DNA of 64,000 nucleotides from an uncultured Eubacteriales bacterium (GTDB lineage Bacteria > Bacillota > Clostridia > Oscillospirales > Ruminococcaceae): contig OMXI01000002.1 in the NCBI GenBank assembly GCA_900314975.1, positions 52,984 to 116,983 on the forward strand, given 5' to 3'. A program made the translations under genes and the position numbers. This document shows positions 52,462 to 61,378 of this stretch, in pieces. The stretch's first letter is position 1; every line of letters starts with the position of its first letter. The notes under the pieces are model-generated. The model did not search any database. It was given only the letters and a program-made list of their open reading frames with translations, and was not told the DNA's origin.

Positions 52462-54834
52462 ATGACATACGATTTTACAGAGCTTAAAAAGAAAGCTCTT
52501 GAAAAGTTTTTTTCCAGAATGAATCCACAGCAGCAAAAGGCGGTTTTTAAGATAAACGGTCCTCTGCTTATTCTTGCAGGAGCAGGCAGCGGAAAAACTA
52601 CCGTTCTTATCAACCGTATCGCTAATATGATATATTTCGGTGATGCATACAACTGCACAGATGACAGCAAAGAGCATTCTGATGATGAATGCAGGTTTAT
52701 TGAAAGCTACCTGAAGGACGAAACGCAGGACACCAAAAAGCTGTCCGAAATAGTTGCTTACAAGAGTGTCAGCCCCTGGAGCATACTTGCCATCACATTT
52801 ACCAACAAAGCAGCGAATGAGCTAAAAAACAGGCTCGCTGCTATGCTTGGCGAGAGCAGTATGGATATTACCGCTGCGACCTTCCACTCTGCGTGCGTAA
52901 GGATACTTCGCCGTGAATGTGAGGCGCTTGGCTACAAGAGCAACTTTACGATTTACGATACAGACGATTCTCAAAGAACTATCAAAACCATTCTCAAAGA
53001 CTTTGATATTTCCGATAAGATGTTCCCGCCAAAGACAATTCTTAACGAGATATCACGCTGCAAGGATGCTATGACTGATGTCGATACCTATGAACAGCTG
53101 TCGATTTCTGACTACAGGCTCGCAACTATTGCAAAAGTCTACAGAGAATATCAGCACAGGCTGATGCTGGCAAATGCAATGGACTTTGACGATATAATCT
53201 TCAACACAGTATTGCTGTTTGAGAATTTCCCCGATGTACTTGACCATTATCAGAATAGATACAAGTATGTTATGGTCGACGAGTATCAGGATACCAACAC
53301 GGCGCAGTTCAGGCTTATCGAGCTGCTTGCCCGCAAATACAACAACATCTGCGTTGTAGGTGATGATGACCAGAGCATCTACAGATTCCGCGGTGCAACT
53401 ATAGAAAACATTCTCGGTTTTGAAGAGCAGTTCGGCTGCAATCCCGAAACCGATGTAATAAGGCTTGAACAGAATTATCGCTCAACACAGAATATCTTAA
53501 GCAGCGCCAATTCCCTTATAAGCAACAACAACGCAAGAAAAGGCAAAAATCTTTGGACCGACAAAGGTGATGGCTGCAAAGTAACCATATACAAAGCTGT
53601 CAACGAAAAGGGAGAAGCGCAGTTTATCGCCGATACGATTACCGACGAGGTCGCAGACGGTGCAAAGTACAGTGACCATGCAGTTCTTTACAGGCTGAAT
53701 GCGCAGTCAAACAGCATTGAGCGTGCGCTGATGCAAAGCGGTATCCCATACAAGATCTTCGGCGGCATGAAATTCTACGACCGCAAGGAAATAAGAGATG
53801 TTCTGGCATATTTGCAGGTGATAAACAATCACGCGGATATGTTGAGACTGAAGCGTATTATCAACGAACCAAAGCGCGGCATAGGTGATGCTACAGTCGC
53901 TTTGCTCGAACAGATTTCTTCTGACCTCGGTGAAGACCCTATACAAGTAATGAAAAACTCCGAGGAGCTTGCACCTATTGCAAAAAGAGCAAAACAGCTC
54001 ACTGCTCTTGCAGATATGTTTTTTGAACTTACCGAATATGCACAGGATAATACTCTCGAAGACCTTCTTGACGAGTTGCTTATTGTCAGCGGCTACGGAG
54101 AGTATTTGAGGCTTCAGGGTGAAGAAGGAATCGGAAGGCTTGAAAATATCGCCGAGCTCAAAACAACTATGGCACAGTATGAAGAAGAAAGCGAAGAGCC
54201 AAGTCTTTCGGAGTTTTTGGAGCAGATATCGCTGTTTACGGATATAGACAATCTCGACGAGAATGCAGATTATGTTGCGCTTATGACTATGCATTCCGCA
54301 AAAGGTCTTGAATTCCCGACAGTATTTGTTGTAGGTATGGAGGAAGGTGTTTTCCCGTCGTCACGTGTAGAGAGCGAGGACGATATTGAAGAGGAACGCC
54401 GTCTTGCATATGTGGCTATGACGCGTGCAGAGAAAAAGCTGTATCTGACAAGGGCTTGCGAAAGAATGCTGTACGGTCATACTGACAGAAACAGAAAATC
54501 ACGTTTCTTAAAGGAGATACCAAAGGAGCTTGTTGAAAAGAAAGAACAGGAGGGTATCTCACAGGCTGTAAGCTCAATATCCAGCACCTCAGGAGAGGTC
54601 GGAACAATAAAGAGTATGTCGCTTCGCCAGCAGCTGAACATCAGAAAGAACGATAAACCTGCTGTTGAGACACAGACATTTTCCGCAGGTGACAGGATAA
54701 CGCATAAGATATTCGGTGAAGGAACGGTATTGAGTGCTTCTCCTATGGGTAATGATACGCTCTTGGAAATCGCTTTTGATTCAAGAGGAACCAAAAAGCT
54801 TATGGCAAACTACGCTAAAATTAAAAAAGTATAA
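52462..54834 (+). CDS. pcrA: UvrD/PcrA-type superfamily 1 DNA helicase
   Basis: 790 aa 3'-5' helicase for repair and plasmid/rolling-circle or conflict resolution. Motifs in order: Q-motif MNPQQQKAV, Walker A LAGAGSGKTTVLINRI, Ia AITFTNKAANELKNRL, II VMVDEYQDTN, III VGDDDQSIYRFRGA, IV LEQNYRST, V MTMHSAKGLEFPTVFVVGMEEGVFP and VI RRLAYVAMTRAEKKLY. A 45-residue insertion follows Walker A (about 55-95), enlarging domain 1A. C-terminal PcrA-type beta domain (ITHKIFGEGTVLSAS). Monocistronic with a hairpin downstream. Confidence 0.95.
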   Translation: MTYDFTELKKKALEKFFSRMNPQQQKAVFKINGPLLILAGAGSGKTTVLINRIANMIYFGDAYNCTDDSKEHSDDECRFIESYLKDETQDTKKLSEIVAYKSVSPWSILAITFTNKAANELKNRLAAMLGESSMDITAATFHSACVRILRRECEALGYKSNFTIYDTDDSQRTIKTILKDFDISDKMFPPKTILNEISRCKDAMTDVDTYEQLSISDYRLATIAKVYREYQHRLMLANAMDFDDIIFNTVLLFENFPDVLDHYQNRYKYVMVDEYQDTNTAQFRLIELLARKYNNICVVGDDDQSIYRFRGATIENILGFEEQFGCNPETDVIRLEQNYRSTQNILSSANSLISNNNARKGKNLWTDKGDGCKVTIYKAVNEKGEAQFIADTITDEVADGAKYSDHAVLYRLNAQSNSIERALMQSGIPYKIFGGMKFYDRKEIRDVLAYLQVINNHADMLRLKRIINEPKRGIGDATVALLEQISSDLGEDPIQVMKNSEELAPIAKRAKQLTALADMFFELTEYAQDNTLEDLLDELLIVSGYGEYLRLQGEEGIGRLENIAELKTTMAQYEEESEEPSLSEFLEQISLFTDIDNLDENADYVALMTMHSAKGLEFPTVFVVGMEEGVFPSSRVESEDDIEEERRLAYVAMTRAEKKLYLTRACERMLYGHTDRNRKSRFLKEIPKELVEKKEQEGISQAVSSISSTSGEVGTIKSMSLRQQLNIRKNDKPAVETQTFSAGDRITHKIFGEGTVLSASPMGNDTLLEIAFDSRGTKKLMANYAKIKKV

Positions 54835-54840
54835 ACTGAA

Positions 54841-54880
54841 AGCCGCTGCTTACTGTTACAGTAAACGGCGGCTATTATTG
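54841..54880 (+). terminator. Hairpin terminator after pcrA
   Basis: Stem 54841-54855 with 54859-54873 (AGCCGC / GCGGCT outer arm, one mismatch and one G-T pair), 3-nt loop, followed by a T/A-rich tail. Confidence 0.65.
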
Positions 54881-54916
54881 TAATATCAAAGAATCTGGCG
54901 TTTATAATACAAAGTG

Positions 54917-54946
54917 AAAAAGTCACGCAGCATAAACTGCGTGACT
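54917..54946 (-). terminator. Terminator of the 70-aa Cys protein gene
   Basis: 10-bp perfect stem AGTCACGCAG (54921-54930) / CTGCGTGACT (54937-54946), 6-nt loop; on the minus strand it runs into five T. Convergent with the pcrA hairpin. Confidence 0.85.
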
Positions 54947-54958
54947 ATAATGCACATA

Positions 54959-55171
54959 TCAGATAATATCGTCTTCCTGATTAGGAATGTTGAGCTGTTT
55001 CTTCGGAACGCGCTTGATAGGGTCATATACCCACTTCTTGCACGAATAATCTGCATCTACAAGACCCATCTTCTCACAAAGCACCTTGTTACCCTCTCTT
55101 GAGCGGTTACCGTACATACAATATGAGCAGGAAGGCTCTATACCGTTACCAAAATACTGTTTCTTTGCCAT
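54959..55171 (-). CDS. Small conserved-looking Cys-motif protein of unknown function
   Basis: 70 aa. Not recognised by name. Four Cys in a pattern CSYC-x(12)-C-x(11)-C (PSCSYCMYGNRSREGNKVLC, then DADYSCKKWVYDP), suggesting a zinc or iron-sulfur site; the C-terminal part is basic then acidic (RVPKKQLNIPNQEDDII). AAAGGAG stands before the ATG, a TATAAT lies at 55222-55227, and a strong terminator follows, so it is a real monocistronic gene. Confidence 0.75.
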   Translation of the reverse strand: MAKKQYFGNGIEPSCSYCMYGNRSREGNKVLCEKMGLVDADYSCKKWVYDPIKRVPKKQLNIPNQEDDII

Positions 55172-55227
55172 TTTGACGCAACTCCTTTTATATCAAGTAA
55201 TAATACTTTTTATCTTCACTAATTATA

Positions 55228-56307
55228 TCACACTCTCTTTGAAAATGCTACCCTTTTCTTAATTTTCAGTAAGAAAATCATTAATATTAGACAAACCGAG
55301 GGCACAAAATTGTTCACTTTAACGAAAATACCGCTTTTACATGCAGCAGTTTCCAAACTATCGGGAAGCATTATCTTTAACAGCCAAAAGCTGTTAACAA
55401 CTGATAATGCGCACACTATCGGTCTTGTAAGCACAAACAGCTTCAGAGAGTATCTTGAGGCTGTCAGCGCCTTTATCTGAATGATCACGCAAATTCCGCC
55501 TAAAGAACATATCCCGGCAATTACGGGGATAAGCGAATAAGCAGCGCTATGCATACGCGCAAGGTTGGTAATATCAAGAACCGAGCGCAGCAGACCTTCA
55601 CTGCCATTCAAGCCGACACGTCGGCATATAGAGCCGATGATACCGTAATGCTCAAGTGTTGTAATAAGAGTTGAAAAGAAAACTATAAGCGTGCATACAC
55701 TGACAAGCGACTTCCCTGCCGACAGTACCGAATCGGTAAGTATTGCGCTGTCAAAATGCAGGTTCGTATTGTTTTGTATGACTTTAAGTTTAAAAAGCCT
55801 GCACATCACCGCAGCAAGCGCAAGATTGCTTATAACACAGGACAGAAAAACTATCATACCAATTTTTACGCTTCCAAACAGTTCAAGCCCAACTGCCGAG
55901 CCGACAAATGCAGGTCCTGCACCAAAGCAAAAACACTGCATTACCTGAGCAGTTTTTTTATTGATATTGTTATTGTCATACATATCACATATCAGCTTTG
56001 CGCCAACGGGATAGCCCGCTATGTTTGATATCAGAAAAATGCTGAAAAGGCTTGACGGCATACCGATTATAAATCTCGAAAACAATGAAAACGGCTTTGA
56101 AATAAAGCTGTACAACCCGCTTGAAACAATTATGCCCGAAGCTGCCATAAACGCAAACAGCGAGGGTATTATAATATTCATACAAGCCTCGATCGAATCG
56201 ATTATTCCTTGTTTAATATGCACTCCGTCGGTTATAAGTATTATGCAGTACCACACTATCAGTCCAGCTAAAATATAGTACATAAGCTCTTTTAAATATG
56301 CTTTCAT
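55228..56307 (-). CDS. ylbJ: Sporulation integral membrane protein YlbJ
   Basis: 359 aa with about eight membrane helices. Nucleoside-recognition/Gate-like region: IIIPSLFAFMAASGII, SNIAGYPVGAKLICDMY and QCFCFGAGPAFVGSAVG, typical of YlbJ. In Bacillus it is a SigE-controlled protein needed for spore cortex. A GAGGT site precedes the ATG. A plausible SigE promoter lies upstream (56338-56367). Divergent from yqfCD, which are also SigE-type genes. Confidence 0.85.
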   Translation of the reverse strand: MKAYLKELMYYILAGLIVWYCIILITDGVHIKQGIIDSIEACMNIIIPSLFAFMAASGIIVSSGLYSFISKPFSLFSRFIIGMPSSLFSIFLISNIAGYPVGAKLICDMYDNNNINKKTAQVMQCFCFGAGPAFVGSAVGLELFGSVKIGMIVFLSCVISNLALAAVMCRLFKLKVIQNNTNLHFDSAILTDSVLSAGKSLVSVCTLIVFFSTLITTLEHYGIIGSICRRVGLNGSEGLLRSVLDITNLARMHSAAYSLIPVIAGICSLGGICVIIQIKALTASRYSLKLFVLTRPIVCALSVVNSFWLLKIMLPDSLETAACKSGIFVKVNNFVPSVCLILMIFLLKIKKRVAFSKRV

Positions 56308-56337
56308 AGCTTTACCTCTGTATCAGTTGATATAAAT

Positions 56338-56367
56338 ATGTATATGTACACATTAGCAGCAATATAA
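56338..56367 (-). promoter_or_regulatory. Candidate SigE promoter of ylbJ
   Basis: Minus strand TTATATT (56361-56367), 14-bp spacer and CATATACAT (56338-56346), similar to the Bacillus SigE pattern of an ATATT-type -35 and CATACA-type -10. Judged by eye only. A matching forward promoter for yqfC was not identified. Confidence 0.45.
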
Positions 56368-56413
56368 TTCATTAGGACAACTGTGTTCAATAAAGCTGCA
56401 AAAGGAGAAAACT

Positions 56414-56707
56414 ATGAACATAAAAAACACTACTCTCGGATTTGTAGGCAAAGCAAAGGATCTGGCGTATTTAGGCTCTTATGTGACGATAACAGACAAC
56501 AAATCGGTACTTGTGGAAAACTGCCGTCAAATATGCGAATGCAGTGATATTATGGCAAAGGTAGGTGCAGGCGACTATATCGTAGAGGTGTGGGGAAATG
56601 ACCTTAAAATGTCTGATTACACGCAAGACAGCGTAGTAATAGAGGGCGTTATAGACAGCGTTAAACTGATATCAAAAAGCTTCAGAGAAAGACGTGAGGG
56701 CAGATGA
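56414..56707 (+). CDS. yqfC: Sporulation protein YqfC (YabP/YqfC family)
   Basis: 97 aa. Beta-rich small protein with ITDNKSVLVENCRQICECSDIMAKV and YIVEVWGNDLKMSDYTQDSVVIEGVIDSV, the family pattern. Expressed in the mother cell in Bacillus. AAAAGGAG lies before the ATG, and the stop overlaps the yqfD start by 4 nt. Confidence 0.92.
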   Translation: MNIKNTTLGFVGKAKDLAYLGSYVTITDNKSVLVENCRQICECSDIMAKVGAGDYIVEVWGNDLKMSDYTQDSVVIEGVIDSVKLISKSFRERREGR

Positions 56708-57918
56708 AAAGAAAGCCAAAAGAAAAGCAGACCTCTTTTTTCAGATGCACCTACAAGGTCACGGGCGGTTCATACAGCAAGCTGTATAAAATGCTCAAAT
56801 CCAGCAAACTTCATTCAGAGGGTATGTATGAACAAAATTGCGAATTGACTGTAAATATTCCGTTTTACAATTGCAAGCGCTTTGAAAAGCTATGCTCTGA
56901 ATGCGGCTGTGAAGCGATAAAAGCTAAAGACGGTGACATGATAAAAGCAGTAAAATGGGCTTTGCGTAGACCAGCACTTATAATCGGCTTGCTGGTGATG
57001 ATACTTTTGATAATGTATCTGAAAAACATTGTAATAAGATTTGATATAAAGAACGAAAACGAGAAGATACGCTCTGACATAATGAACGTGCTGAAAGAAG
57101 AGGGCGTAACTGTCGGTTCATACATACCCGATATTGTTCTTGTTGATGCGGAGAGAGCTTTGAAACAGCGCGTTGAGGGAATAAGCTGGGCAGGTATAAC
57201 ACGAAAAGGCAACAGTCTGATAATTGATGTGGTAGAAAACATCCCTGCGGAAAAAGGCAGCTACAGCCGCTTCCCTACTAATCTTGTTGCAAAGGAAAAT
57301 GCAACAGTAGAAAAAATAATGCTGCTTGACGGACAGCTGAAAACAGTTATCGGCAGCGGTGTGAGCAAAGGCGATATTATCATAAGTGGGATAGTTGAAA
57401 CCAGCAAATCTAAATGGGTCGACGGAAAAGAAGAGGTCGAAAAGAATGTCAGATACACGCGTTCAATGGGGACTATTGAGGGGACTTTTGAAAGAACGGT
57501 AGTATTTGAACAAGGCTTTGACGATACTGTGAAAAAAGAGACAGGCACCGTTTACAATCAGCGGTATCTGCGGCTGTTTACAGCAGACATACCGCTGTTC
57601 TTCAAATCCAAAGAAGGCAGTTTCTACACCGATGAAAAGGTATCATCTGCAAGTATTGGCGGTAAAACGCTGCCGTTTGGGATACGAACTCTGACTCTGA
57701 CAGAATACGATAGAAAGCCTGTAAGGTACACAAAGCAGGAAGCTATTGAAAAAGCAAATGAAAAACGCGCAAAATACGAAAAGAATTTTCTGTCGGAGTA
57801 TAAGATAAAGGATAAGAAAGAATCAGTTAAAAGCACCGAAAAAGGCGTCAAACTCGAAGTGACATACACCCTTTACGGAAACATATGTGAAGAAGCCGCA
57901 TTTTTTATAAAAAAATAG
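56704..57918 (+). CDS. yqfD: Sporulation protein YqfD
   Basis: 404 aa. One membrane helix (about 91-113, ALIIGLLVMILLIMYLKNIV) separates a cytoplasmic N-domain from a large outer domain with the YqfD pattern: EGVTVGSYIPDI, GISWAGITRKGNSLIIDVVE and KENATVEKIMLLDGQ. Function in cortex or late sporulation is not resolved. Ends 113 nt before phoH, which has its own promoter. Confidence 0.92.
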   Translation: MKRKPKEKQTSFFRCTYKVTGGSYSKLYKMLKSSKLHSEGMYEQNCELTVNIPFYNCKRFEKLCSECGCEAIKAKDGDMIKAVKWALRRPALIIGLLVMILLIMYLKNIVIRFDIKNENEKIRSDIMNVLKEEGVTVGSYIPDIVLVDAERALKQRVEGISWAGITRKGNSLIIDVVENIPAEKGSYSRFPTNLVAKENATVEKIMLLDGQLKTVIGSGVSKGDIIISGIVETSKSKWVDGKEEVEKNVRYTRSMGTIEGTFERTVVFEQGFDDTVKKETGTVYNQRYLRLFTADIPLFFKSKEGSFYTDEKVSSASIGGKTLPFGIRTLTLTEYDRKPVRYTKQEAIEKANEKRAKYEKNFLSEYKIKDKKESVKSTEKGVKLEVTYTLYGNICEEAAFFIKK

Positions 57919-57949
57919 AAAAAATATGTTTAATATGTATGATTTTTTG

Positions 57950-57978
57950 TTGCAATCGAAAGAAAAATGTGATATACT
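57950..57978 (+). promoter_or_regulatory. SigA-type promoter of phoH-ybeY-era-recO-mutS2
   Basis: TTGCAA (57950-57955), 17-bp spacer and TATACT (57973-57978). It separates the vegetative genes from the sporulation pair yqfCD. Confidence 0.78.
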
Positions 57979-58031
57979 ATGATAGGTTTAGTATGCGCAA
58001 TAACAAAATGGTAAATAAAGGATAACTGTTA

Positions 58032-59003
58032 ATGGCTCAAAAAGAAATAAAAGCCGATAAGATAGAAACAATTCTTACGCTTTTCGGCAACTATGATGAA
58101 AATGTAAATCTGATACAGCGCGAGTTTGATGTAGTAATTCTCGGCAGAGGTGACAACCTCACGGTATCGGGCGAGGAAAAAAACGTCTTTGAAGCAAGCG
58201 AGGCAATAAAATCGCTTATCACGCTTATTGAAAAAGGTGAACCGCTGACCGAAACAACTATACGCTATGTGTTCTCTCTTGTAAGAGAAGGCAGGCAGTA
58301 TGAAATAAATCATCTGTCCGACGGCGCAATATGCGTTACGGTTTCGGGAAAGGCTGTAAAGCCAAAAACACTCGGTCAGAAGAAATATGTTCAGGCAATC
58401 AAGGATAAGACTATCGTTTTGGGCGTAGGACCTGCAGGTACGGGCAAAACATATCTTGCGGTGGCTATGGCTGTAAAGGCGTTCAAAGCTCACGAGGTCG
58501 AAAAGATAATACTCACACGTCCTGCGGTGGAAGCAGGCGAAAAGCTCGGTTTTTTGCCGGGTGACCTGCAAAATAAGGTTGACCCGTATTTAAGACCTCT
58601 TTACGATGCACTGTTTGAAATGCTCGGTCCTGATACCTTTAACAAGCAGCAGGAGCGAGGCTGTATTGAGGTAGCTCCGCTTGCGTATATGCGCGGAAGA
58701 ACTCTTGATGATTCGTTTATTATACTCGATGAAGCGCAGAACACTACGCACGAGCAGATGAAGATGTTCCTTACAAGGCTCGGATTCAATTCAAAGATAG
58801 TTATAACAGGCGACATTACACAGATTGACCTGCCCGATGACAGAAAATCAGGGCTGATACAGGCAATGAACATTTTAAAGGATATCGATGATATCAGCAT
58901 TTGTCGGTTTAATCAGAATGACGTTGTCCGCCATAAGCTCGTTCAGGATATAATCATGGCGTACGAAAAATACAACAGAAGGAATGTGAAAAACAATGGG
59001 TAA
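58032..59003 (+). CDS. phoH: PhoH-like ATPase
   Basis: 323 aa. N-terminal KH-like segment (1-100) then a superfamily-1-like ATPase with Walker A GVGPAGTGKTYLAVA, PAVEAGEKLGFLPGDLQNKVDPYLRPLYDAL, IILDEAQNTTHEQMKMFLTR (Walker B) and VITGDITQIDLP. Associated with RNA metabolism together with YbeY, whose gene overlaps its 3' end by 8 nt. Confidence 0.95.
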   Translation: MAQKEIKADKIETILTLFGNYDENVNLIQREFDVVILGRGDNLTVSGEEKNVFEASEAIKSLITLIEKGEPLTETTIRYVFSLVREGRQYEINHLSDGAICVTVSGKAVKPKTLGQKKYVQAIKDKTIVLGVGPAGTGKTYLAVAMAVKAFKAHEVEKIILTRPAVEAGEKLGFLPGDLQNKVDPYLRPLYDALFEMLGPDTFNKQQERGCIEVAPLAYMRGRTLDDSFIILDEAQNTTHEQMKMFLTRLGFNSKIVITGDITQIDLPDDRKSGLIQAMNILKDIDDISICRFNQNDVVRHKLVQDIIMAYEKYNRRNVKNNG

Positions 59004-59511
59004 GGTAAAAGTTTCTATTGCAAACAATCAGACTCAGGTAAAGATCCCCGTAGGCATCAGACTGCTTGTAAGACGCTGCTGCCACGCCGTTACGCAGTAC
59101 GAGGGCTTCAATGACGATTTTGAAGTCTCTGTATCGTTTGTTGACGACGAAACCATCCATAAGCTCAATGTTGAGCATCGCAATGTCGACAGACCAACAG
59201 ATGTGCTTTCATTCCCTTTGGGCGAGAACGGAAAATATGACCTGAACCGTGAAACAGGCGCTTTCCTGCTGGGCGACATCGTTATCAGCCTTGAGACTGC
59301 CTGCCGCCAGGCTGAACTGTATGAACATTCGCTCGAAAGAGAGGTAGGTTTCCTTACAGTTCACTCTATGCTTCATCTGCTTGGTTATGACCATGAAAAG
59401 AGTTCACTTGAAGAGCGTATAATGCGTGAAAAAGAAGAGGCTATCCTTGGTAACCTCGGTATTTCGCGTGATGCTACGTTCATAGGCGAGCATGAGCATA
59501 ATGATACATAA
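58996..59511 (+). CDS. ybeY: rRNA maturation endoribonuclease YbeY
   Basis: 171 aa. Zinc site HSMLHLLGYDHE with the H-x3-H-x5-H motif, preceded by NVEHRNVDRPTDVLSFPLGE and LGDIVIS. Processes 16S rRNA 3' end and supports ribosome quality control. Between phoH and era as in most bacteria. Confidence 0.97.
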   Translation: MGKVKVSIANNQTQVKIPVGIRLLVRRCCHAVTQYEGFNDDFEVSVSFVDDETIHKLNVEHRNVDRPTDVLSFPLGENGKYDLNRETGAFLLGDIVISLETACRQAELYEHSLEREVGFLTVHSMLHLLGYDHEKSSLEERIMREKEEAILGNLGISRDATFIGEHEHNDT

Positions 59512-59535
59512 TACTCTTGTATAAGGAAAGTTAGA

Positions 59536-60444
59536 ATGAATACGGAATATAAAACCAAGAATGCATTTGTTACAATTGTCGGCAGAGCAAACGCAGGTAA
59601 ATCTTCCCTGCTCAATGCGCTTGTAGGTGAAAAGATAGCTGCCGTGAGCAGTAAACCGCAGACAACAAGGACAAAGATAACAGGCGTGCTTACCAAGGGT
59701 GATACACAGTATGTTTTTATTGATACTCCGGGTATGCACAAGGCAGTTAACAAGCTCTCGGAGCATATGCTCAAAACTGTCAGCGAAAGTGTCGCAGATG
59801 CAGACAATATAATAATGATGTGCGACTGCACAAAAAAGATTTCTCAAAATGAGCTTAATCTGATTTTGGGATTCAAAAAGTCCGATAATGTCATTTTGAT
59901 TCTCAACAAAACCGACCTGCTTGAAAACAAGGACGAGCTTATTGAAAAGCTTGCGCAGTACAGTGAACTATACAGCTTCACCGAGGTCATACCGATAAGC
60001 GTGCTTACAGGCGACGGCTTGGATATAGTTATGAACGCGCTTGAAAAGCTTGCTGTCCAGGGACCGCACTATTTCCCCGATGATAAATTCACCGACCAGC
60101 CCGAGCGGGTTCTTATGGCTGAAATGATAAGAGAAAAGGCTCTTTTAAATCTCAACGAAGAGGTTCCGCACGGAATCGCCGTTACTATCGAAAGCGTTAC
60201 AGAGCGCGATAAAAAAGACGGCGAACCGATTATGGACGTAACTGCAACTATCTACTGTGAAAGAGATTCACACAAAGGCATACTTATCGGCAAGGGCGGC
60301 AGTATGCTGCGTAAAATAGGCAGCGAAGCAAGACAGGAGCTTGAAAACTTCTTTATGATCCGCGTTAATCTTCAATGCTGGATAAAGGTAAAAGAGGGCT
60401 GGAGGAACCGTGAAGGCTTGATTAAAAACTTCGGTCTTGACTAA
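59536..60444 (+). CDS. era: GTPase Era
   Basis: 302 aa. G1 VGRANAGKSSLLN, G2 PQTTRTKITGV, G3 DTPGMHK, G4 NKTD, then a KH domain (about 205-302) with GKGGSMLRKIGSEARQELE, which binds the 3' end of 16S rRNA. Bacillus has dgkA and cdd between ybeY and era; they are absent here. Confidence 0.97.
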   Translation: MNTEYKTKNAFVTIVGRANAGKSSLLNALVGEKIAAVSSKPQTTRTKITGVLTKGDTQYVFIDTPGMHKAVNKLSEHMLKTVSESVADADNIIMMCDCTKKISQNELNLILGFKKSDNVILILNKTDLLENKDELIEKLAQYSELYSFTEVIPISVLTGDGLDIVMNALEKLAVQGPHYFPDDKFTDQPERVLMAEMIREKALLNLNEEVPHGIAVTIESVTERDKKDGEPIMDVTATIYCERDSHKGILIGKGGSMLRKIGSEARQELENFFMIRVNLQCWIKVKEGWRNREGLIKNFGLD

Positions 60445-60538
60445 ACACAATAGCACGTAATATTTTCCGCTTATAATAAACCTGCACACTGCAGATACTA
60501 TTTTCAGATATCAAGCATACTGAAAAGGTGGTATTTGT

Positions 60539-60667
60539 GTGGAACTATGGGACAGGTTTTTTGCAAGCGGAAAAATTTCTGATTATATAAAATATGCTGC
60601 TGCAAAAAGAGGTGAAAAGAATGCTGACACTGAAAGGACTGATACTGAAGGAAAAAAAGATAGGTGA
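60539..60667 (+). CDS. yqzL: YqzL-like small protein
   Basis: 42 aa from a GTG at 60539 that stands 7 nt after AAAAGGTGG. The sequence begins VELWDRFFASGKISDYIKY, resembling YqzL (an aromatic W-x-x-F, a turn, then a Tyr-Leu helix), and ends in a charged tail. Its last 47 nt overlap recO in another frame. In Bacillus yqzL lies directly before recO, which supports the call; size makes it tentative. Confidence 0.6.
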   Translation: MELWDRFFASGKISDYIKYAAAKRGEKNADTERTDTEGKKDR

Positions 60668-61373
60668 ATCCAGCAAGGTTGTCAGCGTTATCACTGCTGA
60701 AAGAGGCGTTATAGATATTTTTATCAGAGGCGGACAGAAAAGCACTAAAAACGGCGCAAGTACGCAGCTGTTCGTTTATTCGACATTATGCGTTGAGGAA
60801 AAACTTACAGCATCAGGTCAGACAGATTACTATCTCAACAGCAGCGAGCTTATCCGCGCATTCCCGAACATTCGCCTAGATATAAAGAGAACTGCTTTGG
60901 CAGCATATTTCAGCGAACTTATTCTTTTTTCGCGTACAGAGGAAACAGGCTATCACGATGTAATGCGTCTTGTACTGAATTCAATGCATTTTCTTGACAA
61001 CGGAAAAATGGATATGCAGCTGCTTAAATGCGTGTTTGAGTTCAGACTGCCGTGTGAGATAGGATTAAGACCCGACCTTGTCGGCTGTGCAGATTGTTTC
61101 AAATACGAGGACGATAAAATGCACTTTGACTATACAGAAAACAAACTGTTCTGTGACGAATGTTATATTACAAAAGAAGATTCGCAGGAAACCGTTTTTG
61201 ACAAAACACTTCTGTACATTGTCAGATACATTGCTTTGAGCGAATTTGAAAAGCTTTTCTTTTTCAAGATAAGCGAGCGCTACCAAAGCAAACTGACCCA
61301 ATTTACCGAATCATTTATTGCATACCATTTCAAAAACAGATTTAAAACACTTGATTATTACAAAGGAATATAG
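60621..61373 (+). CDS. recO: DNA repair protein RecO
   Basis: 250 aa from the ATG at 60621, preceded by AGAGGTGA; a frame beginning at 60594 has no site. N-terminal OB fold (KGLILKEKKIGESSKVVSVITAERG), helical domain and a zinc motif CADCFKYEDD...CDECY (two CxxC). Loads RecA in the RecFOR pathway. Follows era as in Bacillus and is 5 nt before mutS2. Confidence 0.94.
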   Translation: MLTLKGLILKEKKIGESSKVVSVITAERGVIDIFIRGGQKSTKNGASTQLFVYSTLCVEEKLTASGQTDYYLNSSELIRAFPNIRLDIKRTALAAYFSELILFSRTEETGYHDVMRLVLNSMHFLDNGKMDMQLLKCVFEFRLPCEIGLRPDLVGCADCFKYEDDKMHFDYTENKLFCDECYITKEDSQETVFDKTLLYIVRYIALSEFEKLFFFKISERYQSKLTQFTESFIAYHFKNRFKTLDYYKGI

Positions 61374-61378
61374 ATAAA

